64,000 bases of DNA from Bifiguratus adelaidae (Eukaryota; Mucoromycota; Endogonomycetes; Endogonales). The number at the start of each line of letters is the position of its first letter. Position 1 is the stretch's first letter. Position numbers and translations under genes: made by a program. The notes under the pieces were generated by a model. That model saw nothing but the letters and a program-made list of their open reading frames with translations. It did not search any database and was not told the DNA's origin. This document shows, piece after piece, positions 32,048-43,516 of the stretch. The DNA is taken from contig MVBO01000003.1 in the NCBI GenBank assembly GCA_002261195.1, forward strand, positions 428,097-492,096, read 5' to 3'.

Positions 32048-32773
32048 TTACCATAGACCTTTCTCAATATCCTTGACCGTCTTTTGAACAGCTTCCGTAA
32101 TTGGTGTATCACCATTCAACATGTCGAGGACAAGATGCTTGCTCTTTGGCTTGTCCAACAAGGCTGACAACGTTGCCGCGACATCGTCTCGAGTAGCGTC
32201 GCCAGAAAGGTGGATCTTGCCTAATGCCACCTTGCCTGTTCCAGACTCTTCAGTCAGTGCTCCCGGCCGCAAGATAGTCCAGTCGAGTTCAGATTGTTGC
32301 GCCAGGTATCTGTCGGCTTCGGCCTTGGCGAGATTGTATCTACCAAGGATTTCATGAGACCTTTTGAATCTCTGAACATCCTCTTCGTTCCAATGAGCCG
32401 GTATGTCGTGCGTTTCCCGAGCAGAAATGGCGGATATCATCAAGAAGCGCTTCACACCAGCTTGCCTTGTGGCATCAATGGCCTTCTTGGCGCCCTCTAG
32501 ATCGACCTTCTTGGTCCGCTCCGGACCGCCTTTGCCGCCAGCACCAGCACTAAATACCACAGCGTCACTACCTCTGAACGTCTCGGCCAACTGATCGACG
32601 CTCGCATCCTCTATGCTCTGCAATACAGGCTGGGCTCCGAGTATTGTGATATCATCCTTGTGTGTCGGATCTCGAATCAAAGACTTCACCGTATCACCCT
32701 TGGCTGAGAGTATACGAGCAAGTCGAGAGCCTACTTTGCCGCGACCGCCAATAATAACTATTGTTCGTGCCAT
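32048..32773 (-). CDS. NAD(P)-binding atypical SDR (NmrA/SDR5-like)
   Basis: Intronless, 241 aa. A Rossmann start IVIIGGRGKVGSRLARIL carries the GxxGxxG nucleotide loop, then SLIRDP and VVFSAGAG after strand 4. FLMISAIS follows, then YNLAKAEADRYL with Tyr and Lys spaced as in SDRs, and ILRPGAL. This matches the YwnB/YhfK-like sugar-epimerase-related group found in bacteria and fungi, often acting as flavin or quinone reductases or redox sensors. Substrate unknown. No signal sequence. Confidence 0.85.
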   Translation of the reverse strand: MARTIVIIGGRGKVGSRLARILSAKGDTVKSLIRDPTHKDDITILGAQPVLQSIEDASVDQLAETFRGSDAVVFSAGAGGKGGPERTKKVDLEGAKKAIDATRQAGVKRFLMISAISARETHDIPAHWNEEDVQRFKRSHEILGRYNLAKAEADRYLAQQSELDWTILRPGALTEESGTGKVALGKIHLSGDATRDDVAATLSALLDKPKSKHLVLDMLNGDTPITEAVQKTVKDIEKGLW

Positions 32774-32855
32774 AAGTCAAGGGAAATAGCAAGTGTGACA
32801 AGTGCGACTAGTCATGTTTTAGTGGGTTGGTGACTGCTATTACACCATTGTTCTG

Positions 32856-34803
32856 TTACATCCGTTCTGCAGCTCGTTTGAGAAGAAAGCTATTCTCCTC
32901 AATGGGAACTTCACGAGGTAAGTCAAAGTCGGCGGATCCCATATCCTTGCTCCAGTTAAAGTCCTCTTGAGCAGCATCGGTAACTATCTCTGCGATTGCT
33001 AGGGAAGCTGTGCAAGCTGGACTCGGAGCATTACGGATATTGAGGACTTTTCCATTCAGAGTCTATGACAGTACAGTGAGTGTAAGGAGCAATTTAGGAT
33101 GAGATTACTGCGCTTACCTTCCGCTCTAGCACGTAGTCGGTGACAGCTTCACCGTTTTTACCGAAAATTTGCTGGACCGATTGTTAATGAAGCACGTCTA
33201 CGGTTCCATCAAACACACTTACGCCCATTACTCCGGCAAAGCTGTTTTCCACCATATTGGCACGCAAACTCGGAATCAATTTCTGACCGCTTCGCACAAA
33301 GGTGCGCGCGTTGAGGTCCCGATATAACTCATTCATACTCATGCGAAAGTTCTTGAAGACAAATGACCACAAGTGCGGGTTCATTAATGATTCAATGATG
33401 TCCCGTAACTTGAAATCAAAGAACCTGTATCCTTCTCGAGCAAAGGTGATGCACGAACCGGGACCAATGATCACGCCATGTCCGCGGCGACCGTTCATGG
33501 TCGGAGTGATGTGGGTACCAACAGCTATTCCGGAATTGCTTGGGATAGGGTACACATTCATTTTGACCAAGTTGCGATATTCCTGGGGAATGTATTACAT
33601 TAGACTGGACAGTGTCCTTCCTTACCACGAATCGTACTTGCCTGCTTGATTTGATAGTATTGACCTCGAAATGTAGAAATGCGAGCTAGACTCTTGTCGC
33701 CTCCAGCTTTCGCAGCTAGTCGATCAGCATAGAAACCAGCACAGGTGATGACATTGCGTGCCGTGACATCAAATTTTGGCCCTTTTTGACCGGGTTCGAC
33801 GACCGTGACGGCCACTCGGCCATCCTCAGTTTCTTTGAAATCCAGCGCTTCGCAAGCCAGTTTGATCTCGGCCCTTCCTGAGGCGGTCACTTCTCGTGCC
33901 ATACACTCAGTCACCATTTGGTAATCGCAGATGCCAGTATTGGGTGAATACAGTGCTGAATATCCACGTACATTGGGTTCCTTCTCCTGGATACCCTTGC
34001 TGTCGAGGATTTCTAGACCTTGAACCCCATTCTTGACACCTTGATTGTATAGCATCTCTACAGTCGGATGCTCATCCTTGGATGTGGCTACTATGAGTTT
34101 ACCACAGCGTTCCACTGGTAGATCATGCTGTTCACAATATTCGTACATGAGAGCGTTGCCTCGTACGCACGTATAAGCCATGGTAGTACCGGGAACACTA
34201 CGCACAGGGTTCAGTTATACGGAACCGAGGAGCTGATACGTACTAGTACATGCCAGCATGGATCACACCACTGTTGTGGCCGGTTTGATGAGCCGCGACT
34301 TCGCGCTCTTTCTCCAGGACTGCAAGAGTCATTTTCGGGAAACGCTTGAGGATCTCTCGAGCCGTAGCCATCCCAATAATGCCCCCGCCGACTAAGAAAC
34401 GTTAATGAAAAGCCGACGTGAACATGGTCCACTTACCTATGGCCACATCAAATTCGTTGACCTTCCTCGGATTCACTTCGGGCTTATTTCCATCGGTTAC
34501 CAGGCGAAATCTGGACTCCCTCAAAGGTCCTCGAATCTTTGCCATACCCCGTCGGGGCTTTCCACCTTCTCCGGGAAGCCTATCCCACAAGTGGATACCT
34601 GCCGGGTTATCAGCCGTCGTCTTGTTTGCGGACTTTGCGGCCGCCGGTGGTACCTGAATCGGCGACGCTAGTAAGACGCGAGCAGTCGTATGTAGTGAGC
34701 GATTACATAACAATGATCTGGCTGTCGTTATCTTGTTCATCCTGCATGACAATGTGACGGGAGCAGGGGATCGAGCCAATCGAACAACAGTCGAAGACGT
34801 CAT
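32856..34803 (-). CDS. L-2-hydroxyglutarate dehydrogenase, mitochondrial
   Basis: Several exons. The N-terminal 60 residues are basic and Ser/Thr-rich ([19 protein letters not shown]), fitting a mitochondrial presequence. The DAO-type FAD-binding motif spans an intron: FDVAI then [18 protein letters not shown], followed by [24 protein letters not shown]. Further marks are [64 protein letters not shown] and [19 protein letters not shown]. The enzyme oxidises the metabolic-repair substrate L-2-hydroxyglutarate to 2-oxoglutarate with electrons to the quinone pool. It is widespread in animals and patchy in fungi. Stop TAA at 32856-32858, 82 bp from the SDR start. Confidence 0.92.
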
Positions 34804-35992
34804 GTTCAGCGTGGTGGTTTGCGGCTGGATAGACAGAAAATATGAATTAGATGATGGAAAGCACAAAAGGATAAACGTCGAACGTCGTCTCCACTCAAAT
34901 GGATCGCGAGATAAGAAGAAAAGGCGGCCAAAACTTTTGAGTGAGAGACAATGGAAGAGTCGTCACTCTGCAGTCAGTTTTGACTAACGATTTCCTTTTA
35001 TAGTCGAGAGACAGGCCGAAGATGGCCCGTGCGGTAACGGGATTACAGCAGGGTCGCTTTACTTGTCTGCCATGTGGAGTGTTACTGTTCCTGCATCAAG
35101 CGTTTAGTATAAGTGCTCATCATGGCAGCTTGATCCAGTCACTCACCAACATCGGAGCGATGAATACCGACAGAAGTGATTCCTGCTTCGCACCTGTCCC
35201 TGTAATAGTCACCGACGGGCGCTCGGGCGTATGTCAACGAGCTCGAGAAAATTAAGCATAATCAGAGCATATACAATCAGCAGCATAGTTCAGTACACCA
35301 ACCGGATCAATATTTGCGAAGAAAGAAGGGACAGACTCGGAAGAGATTCCATAAACCAAACATTAGTACACGTGAGATGAGTACCAGATAACCTGGATCA
35401 CCAGACTATATCATTGACAGCGCCACTCGGGCGTCTCACAAGGAAATCAGTGTCTGCAAGTGACAATTCTGCATCCAATGGCCGAACTGCGTCATTGCGT
35501 AATGTGTGCAACCTTGGACATCCGAGGCTTTTTTTTACCAAAGCCAGTTAGACTTGCCGGCACCGTCGAGCACTTCACTTTTGAGATGATGATTCGAATC
35601 TCTGTAGGCGACCATTTATTGTTCGTTGAAGTCAATTCGGACGTGGAACCAGGATGCTTTCCATCTCGTGCCATGCGTCTGTCTGCTCTGATCACCGGCT
35701 ATTCTATGCATGGTACTCGTCTCTTCCAGGGTCCAGGTGAACGCGGAAATTCCGCCCTCAGTCGGCCTTACTTTCCGTAAATTACCGCGTGCCGCGCGCA
35801 TGGGAAGAGCATCCCATTCGTTACACAACAACCTTTAGAGCTGTCGCTTCCCCGCAAATGGCAACCTTCTAATAAAGGCATGGCTTGCGTCCACAATGGG
35901 CAAAGCTGTTCACGGGCAAACGAAGCGTGGGATCACATCACTCGGTCTGAGGTATAAAATGGCCGGGACGATGAGATGGCATAGCATCCAAT
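34804..35992. other. Divergent intergenic region between L2HGDH and GH30 (1.19 kb)
   Basis: No supported gene. The last part is a promoter for the secreted glycosidase, with a clear TATA box at 35953-35960. The remainder has no recognised repeat, RNA or coding frame. Confidence 0.5.
35953..35960 (+). promoter_or_regulatory. TATA box of the GH30 gene
   Basis: TATAAAAT about 33-40 bases before the ATG at 35993; the strongest consensus TATA in the window, consistent with an inducible, highly expressed secreted enzyme. Confidence 0.7.
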
Positions 35993-37585
35993 ATGCGTAC
36001 TTGTGTAGCTGCCCTTCTACTAGCTGGCTTGACGGTGATTTCGCCTACATCGGCTCAAAGTATCCAAAGCATTGGCACAAGTGGTGGCAATGGACCTAAG
36101 GGTGGCATTGGCGATTGCAATCATCCGGTCACCACGGCACAAGCCTTTGTTACGGATGCTGTCAATAGCGAATTTGCCAAAGGTCGGCAATTGGCGAAAG
36201 ATGCTACGCCCAAGTTGCTCCAAAAGCATCCTGGTGGCAACGTTTGGGATGTGGTGGTAAATGCCAAGTCCGGCGCTCGGCAAGAAATGCTCGGGTTCGG
36301 TCACGCGTGGACAGATTCCACAGTGGATGTCTTTAACCAGTTGGATGCCGACGTGCTCGATAAACTCATGAAGGAGCTTTACGGTCAAGATGGAAACAAC
36401 ATGGGCTTGATGCGTCATACAATCGGATCCAGTGATCTTTCTGGCGAACAGTACAGTTACGATGACAATGGCCCGTCCTTCAATGAAGGCTCCCCGGACA
36501 AGGATCTCGCACACTTTGATATCGGATACTATGGAGAGCGTCAGGCAAAGATGATTGCCAAGATGGGATCCTACAAATCAGATGTCACTCTTTTCGGATC
36601 GCCTTGGTCTGCGCCCTCATGGATGAAATATAACGGCCTGTTCATTGCCCCCAACCGAAACGTCCCCGGAGGCGGTTCATACATGATTGCCAACAATAGC
36701 TTCAACATTGACTACTTCAATACCTATGCGCAATACTTTGGCAAGTACGTGGACGCTTTTGCAAAGTACAATGTCACCATCAATGCCATCACTCCGCAAA
36801 ACGAGCCACTCAATTATCAAGGAGGTTACCCTTGCATGTATCTGGAGGCAGCAGACGAAGCTTCCCTCATTAACAATGGTCTCGGCGAGGAAATGAAGAA
36901 AAGAGGCGTAGGTATCTGGGCCTACGATCACAACACGGATCAGTCGGCGTACCCTCAACGTGTTATCACCGGTGCTCCAGGACAAGTTCAAGCAGCAGCA
37001 TGGCATTGCTACGCCTCGCCGGCCAACTATACCGTCATGTCTGACTTTCATGACAACAACCCCGACATACCGCAGTTCATGACAGAATGCGCCGATGGCA
37101 GTTGGTCCTCTGGACCCCACAATTTCGTCGTCGCTTCAAACTTCATGGAACCTGTGACCAATTGGGGTTCAGGTGCAGCTATGTGGGTTATGGCCACCAA
37201 CGCTTCCTATGGCCCTCACTGTCCCTATGGTGGTTGCGGAAGTTGTATTGGTTCCGTCATCGTCTATGGACCACGCAACTACACTCTCACCAACCAGTAT
37301 TACATGATTGGCCAATTTTCTCGATACATTCGACGTGGAGCCATCAATTACGAGGTGACCAAGGGTATCTCTGGAACAGCCCTGACCAATGAGCAATTCT
37401 ATGTCAATGCCATCAAGAACCCTGACGGTTCCTGGGCCATTGTCATGATGAACAATAGCAACAAGACGCAAAATGTGGTGGTTGAACTAGATGGAGAGCA
37501 ACAATATTGGCAAGCCACAGTACCAGAGTTTACCTTAAACACTTGGTTGCTACCGGCCAAGAAGTCTGCCTGCTCGAACCACTAA
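35993..37585 (+). CDS. Secreted glycoside hydrolase family 30 enzyme
   Basis: Intronless, 530 aa. Signal peptide at residues 1-21 (CVAALLLAGLTVISPTSAQS). GH30 barrel landmarks: MLGFGHAWTDSTVDVF, MGLMRHTIGSSDLS, LFGSPWSAPSWMKYNG, the acid/base Glu in AITPQNEPLN and the nucleophile Glu in QFMTECADGSW. Then come NWGSGAAMWVMA and a C-terminal beta domain. Several NxT/NxS sites suggest N-glycosylation. Fungal relatives include endo-beta-1,6-glucanases and glucocerebrosidases; the layout with signal peptide and no GPI site favours an extracellular glucanase acting on fungal-type glucan. That is inference. Lack of introns stands out against its neighbours. Confidence 0.92.
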   Translation: MRTCVAALLLAGLTVISPTSAQSIQSIGTSGGNGPKGGIGDCNHPVTTAQAFVTDAVNSEFAKGRQLAKDATPKLLQKHPGGNVWDVVVNAKSGARQEMLGFGHAWTDSTVDVFNQLDADVLDKLMKELYGQDGNNMGLMRHTIGSSDLSGEQYSYDDNGPSFNEGSPDKDLAHFDIGYYGERQAKMIAKMGSYKSDVTLFGSPWSAPSWMKYNGLFIAPNRNVPGGGSYMIANNSFNIDYFNTYAQYFGKYVDAFAKYNVTINAITPQNEPLNYQGGYPCMYLEAADEASLINNGLGEEMKKRGVGIWAYDHNTDQSAYPQRVITGAPGQVQAAAWHCYASPANYTVMSDFHDNNPDIPQFMTECADGSWSSGPHNFVVASNFMEPVTNWGSGAAMWVMATNASYGPHCPYGGCGSCIGSVIVYGPRNYTLTNQYYMIGQFSRYIRRGAINYEVTKGISGTALTNEQFYVNAIKNPDGSWAIVMMNNSNKTQNVVVELDGEQQYWQATVPEFTLNTWLLPAKKSACSNH

Positions 37586-37747
37586 CTAGCCTCTAGAACG
37601 TCATCAGTTTTGTAGAGTTGTTGTGCTATTCGCATATATAGTCTTGCCATAAAGCGAGGTTGCTTCATAAAGTGTTCAATCGCTTTACATCTACTATACA
37701 TGGAGACAGTAACATTTACAAGTCTAACAATGCTCGTTCTAGCGTCG

Positions 37748-39288
37748 CTATGAAATATACACCTTCTTCAGATCGGTGAATTTACATTTCAAACCTGTGC
37801 GCGGGCATTTGATCTCCCCATCGTTCTTTCTTGCTAAATCTGCTAGAGCCTATACGAGCACGCGTGAGACATGATTTCCGCTACAAGGAAGCAACACTAA
37901 CATTGTAGCTGTACACCATGCCGTTAGGTAGTGCCATCGGTGGATTGTTTTCGTTCATGATGGCATTGGATATACGGCAAACCAGCGTCGAGTTGACATG
38001 ATGGCTCAATGGTAGCTTCTCTGCCAGAAAACCTAGCGTATCCGTAGCGCATACTGGGCAATTAATGTTTCTATTCAGGTGTTGGTAGCACATGGGTGTC
38101 TTGAGGGCGGATAGGCCAGTTTGCAATGTCACTGCCAATAATGGTTGTGATGTAAGCGAACAAAGCGCGAAATTATCCGCGCGAAATTCTGTGATGAGCT
38201 GATTCCATCGACTGCTATCGTATAATTGCTGGAAGGTAACATGAACAACGTGCCTCGTATCCCTCATCATGGTTTGACACAAACCTTGTACGGTGCGCAT
38301 TGTGTATCAGGCTTAAAGGCGAGTAAACCCATCGCCTGCTGTATTTGCTTGAGGTGCGTTTCCGCCCATGGCGTCAGATGCTTGCGAGCGTATTGAAGAG
38401 CTTCCATCATCTTGGCCGCCTGCACCATTTCTATAAACTCTTGCAGGCGAAGATTGAATTCCAGCGTACTCTGCAGGGCCATTTAACCGAAATCCAACGC
38501 ATACTTCTAGATATCTGCCCACCTTCATCTTTCGTAGATTGGATTTGTTGTCTAGGCACCACTGCAAGCATTCCGTACAGCTGTGCTTGGCCAATGCTTC
38601 CTCTATTCGGCTAGATTGTGCAAACAATTCGACATCGACCATTTGCTACCGCAAAGGTTATTAATAACGCAGCATATTAGAAGCAATCTGTACGCAGGCA
38701 TACCTCTATATCTGATGTGTGCGCTAAAAGCTTTGCCGTTTCATTTAGGCCTTTTCGTAGCAAGTAGTCCACCAAGATACGGTTCAATCGAATGCGACTC
38801 CAGCGCTGAAACTCTGGCATTTCGATGGAAGTGATACTTGAAAGTTCATTGAAGTGGTCTAATCGTGCCTTTGACCTGGATAAATAGGTACTCTGTTGTT
38901 GTGTCACATCGCCCAACTGCAACGCATTACGAAGACATTGGAACAATGGTTAGAAACTCCGTCCATTGAGCATTATCCCAACTCACCTTGCGCTTCAGTG
39001 ACTGCAGCTTGGCAATAGCACCGTCCAATTGCTTGCTCATTTCCTCCTCATTAGCCGACCCAGACTCTTGCAGCTCTACGGACTTTAGGACGTTATTGAC
39101 AGCCGTGGCCGCACTGGCAAGGTCCCGTTCGGTGTGCTTCTGAGCCGTACGAAACGACTTTTTGAGCTGTTCATAGGGAACCTAAAACAACAAGTCTAGC
39201 AAGTATGATACCGCATATCTCCCTTCCGCTATACCTTGACAAATGGCTGCTCTAGAGCCAGCAAACCATCCTGATTCACCTTGAGCAT
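37748..39288 (-). CDS. FYV10: GID/CTLH E3 ligase subunit Fyv10/MAEA
   Basis: Several exons starting MLKVNQDGLLALEQPFVK at 39288. Order: N-terminal helices, LisH (RIRLNRILVDYLLRKGLNET), CTLH (ECLQWCLDNKSNLRKMKSTL), CRA region (FIEMVQAAKMMEALQYARKHL) and a C-terminal degenerate RING (TPMCYQHLNRNINCPVCATD to LPLSHHVNSTLVC). The last exon reads GEIKCPRTGLKCKF. In yeast Gid9/Fyv10 pairs with Gid2 as the catalytic RING dimer that marks gluconeogenic enzymes for the proteasome. It is head-to-head with SSZ1, 129 bp between starts. Confidence 0.92.
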
Positions 39289-39417
39289 ACTTCACAAGTG
39301 CAACACCTTGGCAAGTCACGCGAGACTTAAAATGAAATGGCGACGTCACTCTTTTTAATTCATTAAAAGACAAAAAAAACGCGAGCGTTGAAAGCTGTTG
39401 TTCACACCGTTGCTCCC
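39289..39417. promoter_or_regulatory. Divergent promoter FYV10/SSZ1
   Basis: 129 bp between the two ATGs. Contains an A-rich tract (CAAAAAAAAC-like) close to SSZ1 and AT-rich sequence (TTTTTAATTCATTAAAAG) near the middle; no TATA or CCAAT consensus. Confidence 0.5.
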
Positions 39418-41267
39418 ATGGCTGACACCCCTACCGTGATTGGTATCAACTTTGGTACCTCCTACTCGTCCATTGCCTACATCAACAATGTAAGTTTACT
39501 CTGTCTGAAAGCCCACTGTTTTTAGCGAGTGTCTGTGGACGTGTTAAGGACTTTTTGCTGACTGCATCACGCTTCCCTTCAGGAGGGACGCGCTGACTGC
39601 ATTGCCAACGAGGATGGTGACAGACAGATTCCTGCTGTTGTAGGATTCTCGGGTGATGAAGAGGTAAGCTCAGAAGCGAGCTCCGAACAAGCATTGAGCA
39701 AGACTTACGAATTTGATTTGCCTCTAGGTTGTCGGTGCGCAGGCTTATAACCAGATTGTAAGTCAAGCCAAGAACACTGTCAACCACTTTCGTGCATTGC
39801 TCGGTAAAAGGTACGTATCTTTGCCGGTATTCATTTCACTGACCAGCTATTGACCCTACGTCCCATATCAGCTTCTCCGAGGTCGAAACTCTCCCCGGCA
39901 GCGCGGCAGAGGTCGTGGAGAAAGACGGCAAGCCAGGTTACGAGATTCCTCTCGAGTCAGGATCAAAGTTTTTCACAGTGAAGGAGATCACCACCAAGTA
40001 CCTACGACGTCTTCGGGAATCTGCCGAGAACTTCCTCGGCCGTCCTATCACCGGCGCCGTCATGTCCATCCCCTCATACTTCACTCAAGCTCAACGTGAT
40101 GAATTGAAGGTGGCCTCCAAGGATGCCGGCATCAACGTTCTCCAATTTATTCACGAATCTGCTGCCGCAGCCCTTACATACAGCACAACCGAGACGGATC
40201 AGAAGGACAAGACCATCGTCGTCGCCGATCTTGGCGCGCATTCGCTTGATGTCACCTTGATCAACGTTCGCTCCGGCATGTTCACCATTCTCGCCACTGC
40301 TCATGACACCAAACTCGGAGGTAGCTCCTTTGACGAATTGCTCATCAACCACTTCAACGCCGAATTCAAAAAGAAGGCGAAGATTGATATCACTGGCAAC
40401 AAGAAGGCGTTGGCCAAATTGAGAGCTGCTGTAGAAGTGACCAAGCGCACCTTGTCTTCTTCCAATAGCGCTCCCTGCTCGGTGGAGTCGCTCGCCGAAG
40501 GCATTGACTTCCACTCAAACATCAACAGGATGCGCTTCGAAATCATGGCTAACAAGGTTATTGGCAAATACCTCGAGACCATTGAAGCCGTGCTCAAGAA
40601 GGGTGACCTTGACCCATCAGAAGTTGACGAAGTCATCTTGGCTGGAGGTGCCTCGAGAATGCCCAAGATTGCTGCTAAACTTCGTGACATCTTCACCGGC
40701 GAGAACGTGGTCATCCACAACGAGCTAGAGTCCGATGAGGTGGTCGCCAATGGATGTGCTATTCAAGGACAACTCATTGCCGATTTGGACGCCGAAGATA
40801 TAGAAGGTTCCATTCATCCCGTCCTTACGCTTACCCCGCATACCAGCAAGCACATTGGCATCGTCAACCACAAGAATGAGTTCATCACAATCATTCCTCG
40901 TGATACTCCATTGCCTGTTCGTCGCACCGTCGAGTTTGGCAAGACGGCTGAGGCTACTCAAGTGTACCTGGCGCTTTGGGAAGGCAAACATGAGATTGTC
41001 AAGGCCGAGATTCCCAAAGAAGCGAACGGTGCCGCGGATGATGAGGATGAAGATAAAGATGTGGATCTAGACGATACCCCCGAAATTACCACCAGTGTTG
41101 TCATATCTCCCGAGACCCTCTTGGCTGAACTCGTCCTTGACGATGTAAGCGATGCCAAGGTGGAATGCCAAATTACCATTGATGCCGAAGAGAAGATGAC
41201 CGCCATCCTAAGGGAGAGGAAGGCGGGGGCCAAGGTTGTCAAGGTTGAAGTGGCAAAGAAAGCTTAA
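39418..41267 (+). CDS. SSZ1: Hsp70-like ribosome-associated chaperone Ssz1
   Basis: Four exons (39418-39489, 39583-39663, 39728-39810, 39872-41267), 543 aa. The ATPase domain starts TVIGINFGTSYSSIAYINN and ANEDGDRQIPAVVGF, continues with MSIPSYFTQAQRDELKVAS, HESAAAALTY, VVADLGAHSLDVTLI and LGGSSFDELL, and closes with VILAGGASRMPKI. The substrate-binding part is short (about 150 aa), with an acidic DDEDEDKDVDLDD insert, and lacks the helical lid, as in yeast Ssz1 (538 aa). Ssz1 with zuotin forms the RAC at the ribosomal tunnel and stimulates Ssb-type Hsp70 on nascent chains. TSYSS in place of the Hsp70 TTYS and the missing lid separate it from canonical Hsp70. Confidence 0.94.
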
Positions 41268-41405
41268 GCACTACAATTCCTAGACGCCTCATAGACGACA
41301 TGCATCTTAACATTGTTTCTTATTCTCGCAAATACATGATTCAAGTTTTTATAAGCGTGCGTCGTTACTCCTCGTCTTTATTTACATTGCAAGATGACAG
41401 TGTCC

Positions 41406-42112
41406 TTATGCTTCGTCGTCCTCTTCATCCTCAGACGACCGATCCTCTCTAAAGCGAGGATTCTGATCCCTCGCTCTCTTATTAGCAGCATCGTCCTCAT
41501 CTTCCTCTTCATCATCACTTCGTCCTCTCTTTCTCCGTCCTTCATTACGACCCCCTCCATGATACTCTCCAGCACCAGAAGGCACCATACCCGCATTCTC
41601 CTGATCAGCTTCCTCCATCTGCTTGCGCATGATATGTCCCCATCCACCTCGTCCAGCATCATATTCCTGTCGATACTCATCTCGCACCTGTCCACCACTC
41701 TTGCCACGTCCATATTGTCGTCCATCCGTGAACCCAGGATCCAGATCGGTTCGAATGATGCGGTCATCCAACTTGCTCCCGTTCACGAATCGCATACAGG
41801 CGAGCGCATGTTTGCGTTGGTAATATTCCACAAAGCAGAATCCGCATGGAGTCTTTTGACCTCGGTCTAGACCCATAATGATGCGCTTGATCTCACCGCA
41901 TTTCGCAAATAGTTCGTAGATTTGTTCTTCGGTGGTGTAGAATGAGAGATTGCCGACGTAAAGGGTGGATGTGTGGGCTAGCGCGGTGTCTTGATCTTGT
42001 TCTCCCTGGGAATCATATTAGTGACACGTTTGAGCAGATTCGCGACGCTTACCGAATAGGATCGATCGCGATAGCTCGATGGTACGTCTAATCGCGAGAC
42101 AACGGTAGGCAT
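41406..42112 (-). CDS. CBC2: Nuclear cap-binding protein subunit 2 (CBP20)
   Basis: Two exons, 42112-42053 and 42005-41406, 219 aa. The RRM is nearly canonical: RNP2 [40 protein letters not shown] and RNP1 [11 protein letters not shown]. Then come [18 protein letters not shown] and [19 protein letters not shown], the cap-stacking tail. The C-terminus is Gly/Arg- and Glu/Asp-rich ([16 protein letters not shown]) and longer than in human CBP20. With CBP80 it binds the m7G cap and links capping to splicing and export. Confidence 0.95.
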
Positions 42113-42166
42113 GGACAAAAGGTAGATGTGTAAATGTTGTCTATAATCGTTGATTTATGTACAAGG

Positions 42167-43375
42167 TCACACTTGTTCTCCAAGTTGATAGTCAAGGGGA
42201 TCCATTTCCACGTCTTGCTTTACGCCTGTATAGCGCTCTACCATGTCCTTGAGTTGGTTGCCAATAACGACAGGGACTAGGCTGATTGCAGAGACAATGG
42301 CTAGTTTTAAGAGCAGACTGGCGGAGAAAATGTCGGAGGTGGATCGAAGCTCGTTAAGGAGTGAGCCAGCTTGACAGGTGATGAAATTGTAAGGAAGAAC
42401 GCCAAGTAGTGTGGAAGCAAAAAAGGGCGAGAGGGGTATCGTGAGGATGGGTGCTGTCATGTTGATGAACCAGTAGGGCGTGAGAGGAAATAGGCGGATA
42501 AAGAGGAGCCAAAAGAAGAGACTCTGTCGATTCCGTTCGACCTGATTTTTGAGTTTAACCAACTTGCGCTCGAACCAACCAATCTCCATGAAGGGTTCGC
42601 CAATCAATTTGGCCAGGAGATACGCCAAACTTGCTCCAATGGCCGTCAAAAGGGAGGTATACACGCTTCCTCCTACGATGCCGTAGAGGTAGCCACCCAA
42701 AAGGTTCAACAGGATAGATCCAGGTATTGAAAATGCCTGCTGCCATAGATACAAAATACCGTAGACTGTTGACACATGCATGTATCCTGTCCATGATTCC
42801 GAGGCATAATGCTCCAGATCGAGTGCCATGGATTTAACTTGTTGTAATGATTGAGGGAGTGAGACGCTTAGGGTTGTGTGGGCGACGAACAGAGCGAAAG
42901 CAAGGGAAATGATGGCGATGGCGATAAAGAGGGCAAATCGAACAAACAACCGTGATGACAGAACGCGGGTATAGCGAGAGAGACTAGTCGGTCGTATAAT
43001 GGTATCTTGTGTCATGAGAGGTTCGAGCGACTCTTCTTCGGTTAACCTTGCAAGCGCAATTAAATCCTCTCTACCAATCAATCGATCGCTTCCAACCGCA
43101 CTTCCGGTCGTCGAGCCGATAGCCACGTCTTCGTCGTCCTCAATCTGGTGAACATTCATCAAGGAGCTTCTTCTACACGGCGGGGTTTTGATGTCGACCC
43201 GTATACCATCTAGCGTCCGTGTCATGGATGTACGCCGAGCGAGTGAGTTTGTTCGTGACCTTGTCCGTCCTGTCGTCATGGGACGTCGCGATCGTCTGTC
43301 GGGTGACGGCATGAATATGCGCTCGCTCGAGTCTATTCTATCTATCATATCTTCGGATATTTTTCCTTCTACCAT
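42167..43375 (-). CDS. VTT/DedA-domain membrane protein (TMEM41/VMP1 type)
   Basis: Intronless, 402 aa. The first 130 residues are hydrophilic and Arg/Ser-rich (RRPMTTGRTRSRTNSLARR). One helix at about 140-165 is followed by a VTT fold. Typical motifs are QQAFSIPGSILLNLLGGYLYG, then TAIGASLAYLLAKLIG, FFWLLFIRLFPLTPYWFINM and GVLPYNFITCQAGSLL. The FIRLFPLTPYWFIN motif marks the TMEM41B-like group, ER lipid scramblases needed for autophagosome formation and lipid mobilisation in animals. That function here is by family only. Confidence 0.9.
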   Translation of the reverse strand: MVEGKISEDMIDRIDSSERIFMPSPDRRSRRPMTTGRTRSRTNSLARRTSMTRTLDGIRVDIKTPPCRRSSLMNVHQIEDDEDVAIGSTTGSAVGSDRLIGREDLIALARLTEEESLEPLMTQDTIIRPTSLSRYTRVLSSRLFVRFALFIAIAIISLAFALFVAHTTLSVSLPQSLQQVKSMALDLEHYASESWTGYMHVSTVYGILYLWQQAFSIPGSILLNLLGGYLYGIVGGSVYTSLLTAIGASLAYLLAKLIGEPFMEIGWFERKLVKLKNQVERNRQSLFFWLLFIRLFPLTPYWFINMTAPILTIPLSPFFASTLLGVLPYNFITCQAGSLLNELRSTSDIFSASLLLKLAIVSAISLVPVVIGNQLKDMVERYTGVKQDVEMDPLDYQLGEQV

Positions 43376-43516
43376 ACCATAGTTTTTCTCTCAATTGACA
43401 TCCATGAGTGCTGCCAGATATGCCATATGAGAGACAGGAGAGACAAAAGGAGTGTACAAAGTGGAAAACTCGTCAAAAATTTCAGGTTCCAATTACGTCA
43501 TGAACATATTTACAAG

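Noticed and set aside
40074-40991. Long minus-strand open frames inside SSZ1
   Set aside because: They mirror a strongly conserved Hsp70 coding sequence on the plus strand and have no recognisable protein content.
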